DNA of 35,599 bases from contig JAUNRE010000014.1 in NCBI GenBank assembly GCA_030535795.1, forward strand, positions 1 to 35,599, in the 5' to 3' direction. The DNA comes from Akkermansia sp. Its GTDB lineage: Bacteria > Verrucomicrobiota > Verrucomicrobiia > Verrucomicrobiales > Akkermansiaceae. A model generated the notes under the pieces. The model worked only from the letters and a program-made list of their open reading frames with translations, was not told the origin of the DNA and searched no databases. Below are positions 1-10,266 of the stretch, piece after piece (position 1 is the stretch's first letter; each line of letters begins with the position of its first letter). The position numbers and the translations under genes are program-made.

Positions 1-37
1 TAAAAATGAAAAATTCATAGTTGACTATTGTACTTTC

Positions 38-58
38 GCCCCGCCCAGCGGGGCTTTT
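38..58 (+). terminator. Rho-independent terminator of a gene lying before the window
   Basis: A perfect 7-bp GC stem (GCCCCGC / GCGGGGC) closes a 3-nt loop and is followed by TTTT. No coding sequence precedes it inside the window, so it probably ends a rightward gene just outside. The same GCCCCG-type terminator recurs at 10158 and 26428. Confidence 0.75.
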
Positions 59-129
59 GAATTCCGCTCACCTTCGGTTCGCCGCACAGCTCTACAAATT
101 GGCGGTTTTCCTAATTATTCCAACGCGTA

Positions 130-284
130 GACAAATGACGATAGACAAGTGAATGAGCGGCGGGCTTTCGCCTGCGGGTTTGCATAGCTTATTCCGCCAC
201 TCACGCCCTGCGCCTTAAAACACGGGGCATGAGCGGCGGAGCGCAAGGGAGGCAACCGATATGACGGGGCTATCGTCATTTGTC
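130..284. repeat. MITE-like intergenic element with 15-bp terminal inverted repeats
   Basis: The ends at 130-144 and 270-284 are perfect 15-bp inverted repeats (left end GACAAATGACGATAG). Inside are smaller palindromes: GCGGGC/GCCTGC at about 161-176, and TGAGCGGCGG at 154-163 against CCGCCACTCA at about 195-204, with TGAGCGGCGG again at 230-239. The core around GGCGGGCTTTCGCC is repeated near 28550. There is no transposase. Short reading frames across it look like shadows of the repeat. It fills most of the 413-base gap before acnA. Whether it moves, or is only a structured repeat, cannot be told from one copy. Confidence 0.6.
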
Positions 285-350
285 CATTCCCTTTCGGGGG
301 TGACGGAAAGCCGGTGCATGGAAATAGCATGGAAATAGCGAGTTTTCTGC

Positions 351-378
351 TTGCAATCTGCTGAAAAAAGGGTATACT
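351..378 (+). promoter_or_regulatory. Putative sigma70 promoter of acnA
   Basis: TTGCAA at 351-356 and TATACT at 373-378 are separated by 16 nt. Transcription would start near 385 and leave a leader of about 30 nt before the acnA ATG. The -10 sequence TATACT is the same as before hemL and alaS in this window. Confidence 0.55.
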
Positions 379-413
379 TGTGCGCGTATTATCATTTTGA
401 CAGATAAAAGACA

Positions 414-3131
<2,718 letters not shown>

Positions 3132-3142
3132 TATTTACCGCC

Positions 3143-3877
3143 ATGCATTCTCACCCCTTCAGACCCCTGCTGCTCGCAGCCCTGTGCGCAGCAGGGGTCT
3201 CTTCCTGCATTCGCTCCGACATCGGCAACACCATCGGCAGCATCGGTAAGGAGCTGCCCAAGGCCGTGCCCACACACGAGGCGCAATCACCGATAGGCAG
3301 CTATAATTGCTACACCGCCACAGTCTACCGCAAGGGAGATTGCTACTATGCTCAGCTCCCCATCGCCTTTGTGCCGGAGAAACGCTGCGGGTTCGAGTAT
3401 GTGCCCCAGTTCATCGGTGAGCCATACGTCGAAGTCATCGGCGGTGAAGCGTCCGGCAAAAAGACGCTCAACGATATTTACGACGCAAAGGAGTTAGCCG
3501 CGCTTCCCGTGTGCCGATACTACGTGGAAATCAGGCAGGATAACGCCGAGGTGGAGCACTACAGCACCCCCAATGAGCGGGGAGCCTGCGGGGAACTCAC
3601 CGCTGCGGACAGAGAAGCGGTCGTGCTGAAAGCGGCCGAGGATTTCAACCCGGCTGATGCCGAGTGTCTGGGTACCTTCGACCTGCCCTACGCGGTGCAC
3701 TACGCCTTACAAATCCCTGCGCGCCGCGCCTGGTACAACTATCCGCTCATTCCGTTGCAGTACGCTGCCATGGTGGGGGTGGATATCCCCCTGAGCCTCA
3801 TCATCATGCCCCTCTCGCTGCCGTATGTGCTCTGCGAGCCTATGATTTACTGCATCGACACCACTCAACCCGAATAA
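3143..3877 (+). CDS. Predicted lipoprotein of unknown function
   Basis: The 244-residue product starts with a lipoprotein signal peptide: a hydrophobic stretch (LLLAALCAAG) ends in the lipobox VSSC with the lipidated Cys at residue 22. The mature protein has several cysteines and tyrosine-rich segments, and a hydrophobic part near the C-terminus (roughly residues 195-235, PLSLIIMPLSLPY) that could be a membrane helix or hairpin. I do not recognise a family. It begins 11 nt after acnA and ends 9 nt before the flavin reductase gene, so co-transcription is likely. No clear Shine-Dalgarno precedes the ATG. A lipid anchor plus a possible C-terminal membrane segment would tether it at both ends. 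The lipoprotein call is firm; function is unknown. Confidence 0.85.
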   Translation: MHSHPFRPLLLAALCAAGVSSCIRSDIGNTIGSIGKELPKAVPTHEAQSPIGSYNCYTATVYRKGDCYYAQLPIAFVPEKRCGFEYVPQFIGEPYVEVIGGEASGKKTLNDIYDAKELAALPVCRYYVEIRQDNAEVEHYSTPNERGACGELTAADREAVVLKAAEDFNPADAECLGTFDLPYAVHYALQIPARRAWYNYPLIPLQYAAMVGVDIPLSLIIMPLSLPYVLCEPMIYCIDTTQPE

Positions 3878-3886
3878 GCACCCACC

Positions 3887-4393
3887 ATGAACGCTATCGA
3901 CTTTACCACCCTGCAACAGAACCCCGCCGAGCTCATCGGTAAGCAATGGATGCTTATCACCGCCGGCACTCCCGACAGCTTCAACACCATGACGGCCAGT
4001 TGGGGCGGACTCGGCTTCCTGTGGAACCGCCCCGTGGCCTTCGTTTTCGTGCGCCCCAACCGCCACACACGCGGCTTCATCGATGCTCAGCCGGCATTCA
4101 CGCTCTCCTTCATGCCCGAAAAATACCGAAACGACCTCATCTTCTGCGGCCGCAACTCCGGGCGCGATGTGGACAAGATGGCCGCCACCGCCCTGGCACC
4201 CGTCGCCACCCCCAATGGCCTGGTGGCCATGGACGACGCCGACCTGGTGATCGAATGCCGCAAGATGGCCGTGGCTCACATGCGCGAAGAGGATTTCGTA
4301 GACTTCACCGAGGTCGCCCCCAAGTGGTACGACGCCGATAACCCGCTGCACCTCGTGTACATCTGCGAAATTGCCGCCACTTATACAAGATAG
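3887..4393 (+). CDS. Flavin reductase family protein (FMN-binding split barrel)
   Basis: The 168-residue protein matches the flavin-reductase-like split-barrel family (flavoredoxin type). Characteristic segments are WMLITAGTPDSFNTMTASWGG near the N-terminus (residues about 21-41), the RPNRHTRGFID segment at about 59-69 and FTLSFMPEKY after it. Members bind FMN as a dimer and reduce flavin or pass electrons to partner oxygenases; the partner here is unknown. The size is normal. It is the last gene of the acnA run. Immediately downstream lies a long palindrome (4405-4485) shared with the 3' end of the convergent gene, which probably stops transcription. The substrate cannot be assigned from sequence. 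Confidence 0.85.
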   Translation: MNAIDFTTLQQNPAELIGKQWMLITAGTPDSFNTMTASWGGLGFLWNRPVAFVFVRPNRHTRGFIDAQPAFTLSFMPEKYRNDLIFCGRNSGRDVDKMAATALAPVATPNGLVAMDDADLVIECRKMAVAHMREEDFVDFTEVAPKWYDADNPLHLVYICEIAATYTR

Positions 4394-4404
4394 CAAAAGT
4401 ACGA

Positions 4405-4485
4405 GGTAAGAAGTTCGGAGGCGTCGAATTTGCACTACTTCGTGCTTCGGAATTCGACTTTCGTACTTCTCCGATGTTTCTTACC
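4405..4485. repeat. Long imperfect palindrome, possible bidirectional terminator
   Basis: Nested complementary blocks pair across the centre: GGTAAGAA 4405-4412 with TTCTTACC 4478-4485, TCGGAG 4415-4420 with CTCCGA 4469-4474, GTCGAATT 4423-4430 with AATTCGAC 4451-4458, and GCAC 4432-4435 with GTGC 4442-4445. It lies between two convergent genes and contains the last codons and stop of the leftward one. There is no T-run, so it is either an unusual terminator or an inserted palindromic repeat. Confidence 0.6.
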
Positions 4486-4947
4486 GGACCAGCTGCTGAT
4501 TACCAGCCTCAGCACGAGAGTCTGTTCAGCAGCTCGGGCAGCGTAGGCTTGCCCCGTTGGCAAATGTTCGGGGGTATATTTTTGCAGCAACAAGTGCAAC
4601 GCCCTCAGTTTTTCTTCGGCTGATTCAACCACTGCCACCTCGCCCTGTATTACCAGGCTCTCGTATGCTGTGGAAAACAGCTGTGGCAACACCTCCACCG
4701 AGCCGGTTATCACCAGACACACCTGTGCACAAGCCGCCAGGCAATCCAGCTTATGCCCCTCAGGCGCGCAGTGCATATAGATAGAGCTCTCGCCATCCCA
4801 CACATAATTCAGCGGCACCGCATAAGCCCCGCCATCGGGTTGCTGCATGGCCAACACCGCCACCTCACCCTCCGCCAGCAAGCGGCGAGCCTCTACCTCT
4901 TCCATAGCCCGGTCCTGCCGCCGCAAATCTGTTGTCGTGTACTTCAT
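4435..4947 (-). CDS. Pyridoxamine 5'-phosphate oxidase-like flavoprotein
   Basis: The 170-residue protein resembles the PNPOx-like split-barrel group (Pyridox_ox_2 type): an N-terminal RRQDRAMEEVEARRLL helix, then AVLAMQQPDGGAYAVPLNYVWDG, YMHCAPEGHKLDCL and VCLVITG in the expected order. Such proteins bind FMN, F420 or heme; the ligand is unknown here. I chose the ATG at 4947 because GGAG lies 6 nt upstream and the family alignment begins there; the open frame runs on to 5031 without support. The last 16 or so residues (GKKHRRSTKVEFRSTK) are encoded by one arm of the palindrome at 4405-4485, and the TAG stop is inside it, so this tail looks acquired rather than part of the fold. Confidence 0.85.
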   Translation of the reverse strand: MKYTTTDLRRQDRAMEEVEARRLLAEGEVAVLAMQQPDGGAYAVPLNYVWDGESSIYMHCAPEGHKLDCLAACAQVCLVITGSVEVLPQLFSTAYESLVIQGEVAVVESAEEKLRALHLLLQKYTPEHLPTGQAYAARAAEQTLVLRLVISSWSGKKHRRSTKVEFRSTK

Positions 4948-5101
4948 GACATCTCCGGTTCTTGTATCTGTCCCCACGGGAACAAAAGCAAAATACCACA
5001 GAAAACTCATGATGACAAGCAGATGATGCAAGGGTGGCGGATCGGTGCGTTGGTTTTGTCATATTCCCGGCGCAGCAAAGGAGGGTTGACTCATTTCTTA
5101 C

Positions 5102-5131
5102 TTGTCAGCTTGGGGGCGGGCATGTTAGCAT
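5102..5131 (+). promoter_or_regulatory. Possible promoter of the amidase operon
   Basis: TTGTCA (5102-5107) and TAGCAT (5126-5131) are 18 nt apart. Transcription would begin almost at the ATG at 5139, with AGGGG in between. The -10 match is only moderate. The layout resembles those before hemL and the beta-barrel gene. Confidence 0.35.
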
Positions 5132-5138
5132 AGGGGAC

Positions 5139-6203
5139 ATGAGATACATCATCCGCCAAATCGTCATGCTGCTGGGGCTTATCATGCTGCTGGCGGGCGG
5201 AGTGTACGCCAAAAGCAGCTCGTGGGAGATCTACGAAATAGGCGGTGTTAAGTATGTGAGCCTGAATGACGTATGGAAATTTTACCGTTTCACGCCCAAG
5301 CAGGGACGCCCCGGCTGCGTGTCCTATGGTGCCGCCAATCGCGTGGTATCCGTTCGCCCCGAAAAACAGGATTTCTACGTCAATAACTACCGCTATATCC
5401 TCTCCTTCCCGGTGCGCCGACATGGCGGGCAGCTCCTCATCTCGGCCATCGATATGAAGAAGCTGGTAGACCCCGTCCTGCGCCCCAAATTCTCCAAGAA
5501 ACTGGGAGTTGTGAAAACAGTCGTCATCGACCCCGGGCACGGAGCGCATGATGCGGGAGCCGTGAGCCCGTGGGCACGTGAAAAGGACTGCAACCTGGCC
5601 GTGGGGCTTAAACTGAAAGCCAAGTTGGAGAAAGCGGGGTTCCGCGTCGTGATGACCCGCAGCACCGATGTGTTCCTGACCCTCAGCCAGCGAGTCGCCA
5701 TCGCCAACCGCACACCCGACAGCATCTTCGTGAGCATTCACCACAACTCAGGCCGCCGCGCCGCCTCCGGTATCGAAACCTTCACGCTGGCTCCCCAAGG
5801 CACGACGTCCCCCTTTGCCCGCACCCGCCGCAATGCTGACCTGGAGGGCAATGACCAGGACAGCGAAAACATAGCCCTTGCCACCGCCGTGCACAGCCGT
5901 GCCATTAAGAGCACGCGCGCCATCGACCGCGGCATCCAGCGCGCCCGCTTCTCGGTGCTCTGCACCATCAAACGCCCGGCTATCCTCTTCGAGGGCGGCT
6001 TCGTCAGCAACCCCGAGGAAGGCCGCCTCATCTCCACGAATTCCTACCGCGAAAAACTGGCAGAAAGCATCTTCCAGGGCATCGTGAGCTACGCCCAGAC
6101 CGTAGGCGGACGCGGCGGACTGAAACACCGCAACACCCGCAGCAGCGTCGGTGGCGGCGGCATACACGGCAGCAGCACCTACCGCGGCACCACCCGACTC
6201 TGA
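5139..6203 (+). CDS. Exported N-acetylmuramoyl-L-alanine amidase (Amidase_3)
   Basis: This zinc amidase cleaves the bond between MurNAc and L-Ala in peptidoglycan and acts in the periplasm. The 354-residue protein begins with a signal peptide (MRYIIRQIVMLLGLIMLLAG, cut near VYA). Residues about 30-115 form a domain of unknown type shared with the next gene. The Amidase_3 domain follows with H134 in DPGHG, E148 in REKD and H201 in SIHHN as zinc ligands, and E285 in FEGGFVSNPEE as the catalytic glutamate, all present. The C-terminus is a Gly/Ser/Arg-rich tail. The ATG at 5139 fits the signal peptide; the longer frame from 5034 has an implausible N-terminus. The paralogue follows after 30 nt. 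Confidence 0.93.
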   Translation: MRYIIRQIVMLLGLIMLLAGGVYAKSSSWEIYEIGGVKYVSLNDVWKFYRFTPKQGRPGCVSYGAANRVVSVRPEKQDFYVNNYRYILSFPVRRHGGQLLISAIDMKKLVDPVLRPKFSKKLGVVKTVVIDPGHGAHDAGAVSPWAREKDCNLAVGLKLKAKLEKAGFRVVMTRSTDVFLTLSQRVAIANRTPDSIFVSIHHNSGRRAASGIETFTLAPQGTTSPFARTRRNADLEGNDQDSENIALATAVHSRAIKSTRAIDRGIQRARFSVLCTIKRPAILFEGGFVSNPEEGRLISTNSYREKLAESIFQGIVSYAQTVGGRGGLKHRNTRSSVGGGGIHGSSTYRGTTRL

Positions 6204-6233
6204 TTTCCACCTATTTTCCTACCATCCCCCATC

Positions 6234-7352
6234 ATGAAGCTCGCCCCGGTTCTCAGTGCACTCAGTCTGCTGCTCCCCCTCGGCAGCACCCCGGTATGCG
6301 CCCGGGAAGCCCCTGCAGCCCCCGGCACCGTGGCAGAGCCTGAGTATGTGCCGATGGAACAACTGCGCAGTTTCTACAAGCTGCTGCCCCAGGCCGCCGG
6401 GAACACCCCGGGCATGCGCACAGTGGCCAATGCCGGCACCGCCCTGAGCTTCGGCCCCGGCAAGCGGGATTTGAGCATCGGCGGCTACCGCTGCCTGCTC
6501 TCCTACCCGGTAAAAGAGGATGGTGCGGGCGACCTGCTCATCTCCCGCGTGGACATGGTGAAGCTCATCGACCCCATCCTGCGCCCCACCTACATCACCG
6601 AGCGGCGCCTGGTGCGCACCATCGTGCTCGACCCCGGCCACGGCGGCTACGACACCGGCAACAACTCCGCGCAAGTAAAGGAGGTGGATTTCTGCCTGCA
6701 ACTCGCCGACGAGTTAAAAGACGCCCTCAGCAAGCGCGGGCACCATGTCGTGCTCACCCGCAACCGCAATCGCCATGTGTCGCCCCAGCAGCGAGTCTCC
6801 TGCGCCAATGAGGCCGATGCCCCCATCTTCATCTCCCTGCACCTCAACAACGGCCGCGCCGACATACAGGGAATCGAGACCTACTGCGCCGCCCCGGCCG
6901 AGCCCGGCCAAACACTGCGCCCGGCCAACAAGCATGATGCCGCCAATGCCGCGTTGGCCTTTGCCTTGCATAGCTCCCTGGTAGCTGCTACGGAAGCACA
7001 GGATGGCGGGATTCGCCGTGCCTGCTTCAACCAGCTCAACTCCGTAGACTGCCCGAGTGTGCTGCTGCAGCTCGGCTACGCCTCGAACCCCGAGGAAGCC
7101 GCCCGCCTGGCCACGCCCGAATACCGCAGCAAGCTGGTGGCCGCCATCACCGAGGGCGTGAACACCTTTGCCCGCGCCATCAACCCCGATGCCGTCATCC
7201 CCCCTACCCCCGAGGCTGAACCCGAGCCGCCGGCTCCCGAGCCTGTAGCCACCCCGGCTCCCGAACCCGCCAAGCCCAAGGCTAAGCCCAAGCCCCGCAA
7301 GCGCACCCCGCGCAAACCTGCGCGCCGCAACAACCGCCGCAACAGGCGCTGA
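6234..7352 (+). CDS. Amidase_3 paralogue lacking the catalytic glutamate
   Basis: This is a second exported member of the N-acetylmuramoyl-L-alanine amidase family, 372 residues, with a signal peptide (LSALSLLLPLGSTPVCA). It shares the upstream paralogue's N-terminal domain (YRCLLSYPV, LISRVDMVKLIDPILRP). Zinc ligands H136 (DPGHG), E150 and H203 (SLHLN) are kept, but the catalytic Glu seen as E285 in the neighbour is Q279 here (LLQLGYASNPEE; codon CAG at 7068-7070). It may therefore bind but not cleave peptidoglycan. Residues about 318-345 are rich in Pro, Glu and Ala, and the last 26 or so are almost all Lys, Arg, Pro and Asn. It overlaps the M28 peptidase gene by one base (TGATG), implying coupled translation. 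Confidence 0.9.
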   Translation: MKLAPVLSALSLLLPLGSTPVCAREAPAAPGTVAEPEYVPMEQLRSFYKLLPQAAGNTPGMRTVANAGTALSFGPGKRDLSIGGYRCLLSYPVKEDGAGDLLISRVDMVKLIDPILRPTYITERRLVRTIVLDPGHGGYDTGNNSAQVKEVDFCLQLADELKDALSKRGHHVVLTRNRNRHVSPQQRVSCANEADAPIFISLHLNNGRADIQGIETYCAAPAEPGQTLRPANKHDAANAALAFALHSSLVAATEAQDGGIRRACFNQLNSVDCPSVLLQLGYASNPEEAARLATPEYRSKLVAAITEGVNTFARAINPDAVIPPTPEAEPEPPAPEPVATPAPEPAKPKAKPKPRKRTPRKPARRNNRRNRR

Positions 7353-8392
7353 TGCTCCTGCCGCCCATGCCCAAAGCCCTTCGATACCTGCTGTACAGCC
7401 TTGCCGCGCTGCTTTTGTTTCTGCTGAGCGCCATCGGTGCCATGCTGCTCATCTGCCGCTCCTGCGACACCACCTGCCCCCCGGGCCCCATAGGTCCCAA
7501 CGGCGCCGCCCGCCTGCGCCAACATGTGGAAATGCTCTGCGCCGCCCCGCGCTACGGCGATACCAAACAACAGGCTCGCAACTATATCGCCGAGCAATTC
7601 CGCCGCGCCGGCTGGCATGTCGAGCTGCAATACTTCACCAACGACTCCGGCGAAACCCACTGCAACATCTCCGCCCGCCGCCCCGGCAAATCCGAAGCCC
7701 GCTACATCATCGGCGCCCATTATGACGCCTGCGACACCGATGCCGGCAACCCCGGGGCAGATGACAACGCCAGCGCCGTGGCCGTGCTGCTCGAGCTCGC
7801 CCGCCGCTTACCCGCCACCGAGATGCAATACGGCCTCGAACTCGTGGCCTGGGACTGCGAAGAACCACCCTACTTCGACACCGCCGACATGGGCAGCGCC
7901 CACCACGCCGCCACCTGCACCCCGCAGCAAGTGAAAGGCCTCATCTGCCTGGAAATGCTCGGCTACTACAGCGATGCCCCCGGCAGCCAGCCCACGCTCT
8001 TTCCCGGCCACAGCCTCCTGCTGCCCACGGTGGGCAACTTCATCGCCGTCATCGGCGATTGGCACTCCATCGGCCTTTCCCGCGACGCCTACAACGCCCT
8101 GCGCCGCGAAATGCCCACCCTGCGCCTCAACATACCCTGCGCTCACGGCACCGAGCTCTGGTTCAGCGACCACCGCAACTACGCCCCGCGCGGTATCCCC
8201 TCCATCATGCTCACGGATACCTCCATGCTGCGCAACAGCCATTACCACGAGCCGACCGATACCCCTGATACCCTCAACTACGAGGCCATGGAACGCGCCA
8301 CACGCGGCATCCTGCGCCTTGTGCAAACTCTCAGCCACCACACCCCTTTTCATCGTTTTCAGAGTTTTATCAAACTTGAGGCTTTACAATAA
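7352..8392 (+). CDS. Membrane-anchored M28-family zinc aminopeptidase-like protein
   Basis: The 346-residue protein has one N-terminal membrane helix (about residues 11-33) followed by an M28 peptidase domain facing the periplasm. The family's two-zinc site is visible: H123 in GAHYDA, D137 in GADDNASA, E170/E171 in DCEEPP, E201 in LEMLGYYSD and H299 in SHYHEPTDT. M28 members are aminopeptidases, carboxypeptidases or glutaminyl cyclases; the substrate is not predictable. Its start overlaps the stop of the amidase-like gene; an alternative ATG lies at 7367. Position after two peptidoglycan amidases suggests, without proof, that it trims wall peptides or processes an envelope protein. The -35 box of the sulP promoter lies in its last codons. 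Confidence 0.88.
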   Translation: MLLPPMPKALRYLLYSLAALLLFLLSAIGAMLLICRSCDTTCPPGPIGPNGAARLRQHVEMLCAAPRYGDTKQQARNYIAEQFRRAGWHVELQYFTNDSGETHCNISARRPGKSEARYIIGAHYDACDTDAGNPGADDNASAVAVLLELARRLPATEMQYGLELVAWDCEEPPYFDTADMGSAHHAATCTPQQVKGLICLEMLGYYSDAPGSQPTLFPGHSLLLPTVGNFIAVIGDWHSIGLSRDAYNALRREMPTLRLNIPCAHGTELWFSDHRNYAPRGIPSIMLTDTSMLRNSHYHEPTDTPDTLNYEAMERATRGILRLVQTLSHHTPFHRFQSFIKLEALQ

Positions 8393-8411
8393 AGGCGGGC
8401 AGGAGTATAGT
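8383..8411 (+). promoter_or_regulatory. Putative sigma70 promoter of sulP
   Basis: TTTACA (8383-8388) and TATAGT (8406-8411) are 17 nt apart. The -35 box sits within the end of the M28 peptidase gene, so the transporter can be transcribed independently. Start near 8418 would leave a leader of about 17 nt. Confidence 0.6.
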
Positions 8412-8434
8412 TCATATCGGATACAGTACCGGAT

Positions 8435-10132
8435 ATGCACACACCGAGTCTTTTCAAATCCCTCAAGACATACGACAGGAAAACCTTTTTTGCCGACTTG
8501 GCTGCCGGCCTGACCGTAGGCGTTGTGGCTCTGCCTCTCGCCATGGCCTTTGCCATTGCCTGCGGTATCAGCGACATCACCCCGGCCACAGGCCTCATCA
8601 CAGCTGTAGTGGCCGGCTTCATGATATCCCTGCTGGGCGGCAGCAAGCACCAGATCGGCGGCCCGACCGGCGCCTTCGTGGTACTGATTGCGGGCGTAGC
8701 GGGTAGTTTCGGCATCAGCGGCCTTATTCTCTGCACCCTGCTGGCCGGCCTCTTCCTCATCCTCTTCGGCGTCTTCCGCATGGGCGCCCTCATCAAGTTC
8801 ATCCCCTACCCGGTTACCACCGGCTTCACCTCGGGCATAGCCGTCACCATCTTCTGCACACAGATTAAAGACCTGCTGGGGCTCGATATCCCCGTAGCCG
8901 TCCCGGCAGAGTTCCTGGCCAAGTGGGAATGCTACTTCACCTACCTCCACACCACCAACTGGTGGGCACTGGGTATCACGCTGCTCACCATCGCTGTCAT
9001 CATCATAACCAAACGCCTCATGCCCAAAGCCCCCTTCATGCTGGTAGGCATGCTGGTCAGCACGGTGGTATGCGCCTGCTTCGACCTGCCGGTCGACACC
9101 ATCCACGACCGCTTCGGCGACCTCCCCCAGGGGCTGCCCATGCCCTCATTCCCCACATTTGACTGGGCCACCCTGCCCGCACTCATCAAGCCCGCATTCA
9201 TCATTGCCCTGCTGGCCGCCATCGAGTCCCTGCTGAGCGCCAGCGTGGCCGATGGTATGACCGGCACCCGCCACCACCCCAACACCGAGCTCATCGGCCA
9301 GGGTGTGGGCAACATCGCCAGCGCCCTCTTCGGCGGCATCCCCGCCACGGGTGCCATCGCCCGCACCGCCACCAACATCCGCGCCGGCGCCAAAACCCCC
9401 GTCTCAGGCCTCATCCATGCCGTTACCCTGCTGCTCATCCTCATGCTGGCAGGGCAATACGCCGCCATCGTCCCCCTGCCCGCCCTCGCCGGTATTCTGG
9501 TGCTGGTCTGCTGGAACATGGCCGAGGTGAGCACCTTCACCCACCTGCTCCGAGGCCCCCGGCAGGATGCCGCCGTGCTCATCATCACTTTCATCCTCAC
9601 CGTCCTCATCGACCTCGTTGTCGCCGTGGAGGTCGGTGTGGTGCTCGCCGCTCTCCTCTTCATCGGTCGCATGGCCAAAATCAGCAATGTCGAAGCCATC
9701 TCCCGCGAAATCGAGGGTGACGACCCCGAGGAACAGCCCGCTCGCTCCCGATACCTGCGCCACATCCCCGACAATGTTGAAGTGTTCGACGTGCAGGGGC
9801 CCTTCTTCTTCGGTGCTGTGGAGAAATTTAAGGACAGCGTCTTCCGCACCATGGAAGACAACATCGAGTACGTCCTGCTGCGCATGCGCCTCGTGCCCGC
9901 CCTTGATGCCTCCGGCATGCACGTGCTGGAAGACTTCCTGGCCTACTGCCGCCGCCACAACGTAACCCTGCTGCTCTGCGGTGTGCAGAAACAGCCCTAC
10001 AAGGTCATCAGCAAGGACTCTCCCTTCATGAACGAGCTCCATGCCGAAAATATCTGTGAAAATATCGATGCCGCCCTCCTGCGCATCGCCGAGCTGGAAA
10101 AACAGAAAACACCCCCCACAGCCACCAAGTAA
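8435..10132 (+). CDS. SulP-family anion transporter with STAS domain
   Basis: The 565-residue inner-membrane protein matches SulP/SLC26 transporters, which move sulfate, bicarbonate or other anions. The N-terminal part has the family opening (FFADLAAGLTVGVVALPLAMAFAIA) and about a dozen hydrophobic helices up to roughly residue 415. GGPTGAFVVLIAGV, and SASVADGMTGTRHHPNTELIGQGVGN at about 268-293, are typical. The STAS domain starts near residue 440 (VEVFDVQGPFFFGAVEKF) and carries LDASGMHVLEDF near residue 490, which includes the regulatory Ser region. The anion cannot be told from sequence; bicarbonate (BicA-like) and sulfate are both possible. It has its own promoter and a strong terminator, so it is a single-gene unit. 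Confidence 0.93.
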   Translation: MHTPSLFKSLKTYDRKTFFADLAAGLTVGVVALPLAMAFAIACGISDITPATGLITAVVAGFMISLLGGSKHQIGGPTGAFVVLIAGVAGSFGISGLILCTLLAGLFLILFGVFRMGALIKFIPYPVTTGFTSGIAVTIFCTQIKDLLGLDIPVAVPAEFLAKWECYFTYLHTTNWWALGITLLTIAVIIITKRLMPKAPFMLVGMLVSTVVCACFDLPVDTIHDRFGDLPQGLPMPSFPTFDWATLPALIKPAFIIALLAAIESLLSASVADGMTGTRHHPNTELIGQGVGNIASALFGGIPATGAIARTATNIRAGAKTPVSGLIHAVTLLLILMLAGQYAAIVPLPALAGILVLVCWNMAEVSTFTHLLRGPRQDAAVLIITFILTVLIDLVVAVEVGVVLAALLFIGRMAKISNVEAISREIEGDDPEEQPARSRYLRHIPDNVEVFDVQGPFFFGAVEKFKDSVFRTMEDNIEYVLLRMRLVPALDASGMHVLEDFLAYCRRHNVTLLLCGVQKQPYKVISKDSPFMNELHAENICENIDAALLRIAELEKQKTPPTATK

Positions 10133-10157
10133 CACCCCTCCCCCACCACCTTATTCT

Positions 10158-10183
10158 GCCCCGGCAACCCCGCCGGGGCTTTT
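10158..10183 (+). terminator. Terminator of sulP
   Basis: A perfect 8-bp stem, GCCCCGGC (10158-10165) and GCCGGGGC (10172-10179), with a 6-nt loop, is followed by TTTT. It lies 25 nt after the sulP stop. Confidence 0.9.
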
Positions 10184-10231
10184 GTGTACCCTAAGCTCTT
10201 CCTGCTGCAAAAACTCATTTTGTTGTTGGTG

Positions 10232-10260
10232 TTGACAGTCTGCTCCCGAAGTAAAATAAT
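10232..10260 (+). promoter_or_regulatory. Strong orphan promoter reading into a repeat
   Basis: TTGACA (10232-10237), a perfect -35, and AATAAT (10255-10260) are exactly 17 nt apart. No protein gene follows on this strand; the next gene is dnaN on the other strand. Transcription would start near 10267 and run through two hairpins, the second followed by TTCTTT. See the candidate small RNA at 10267-10351. Confidence 0.5.
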
Positions 10261-10266
10261 GTTCGT

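Noticed and set aside
4948..5138. TTGACT at 5086-5091 as -35 of the amidase promoter
   Set aside because: No -10-like sequence occurs 16-18 nt downstream; the TTGTCA/TAGCAT pair is a better though moderate match.
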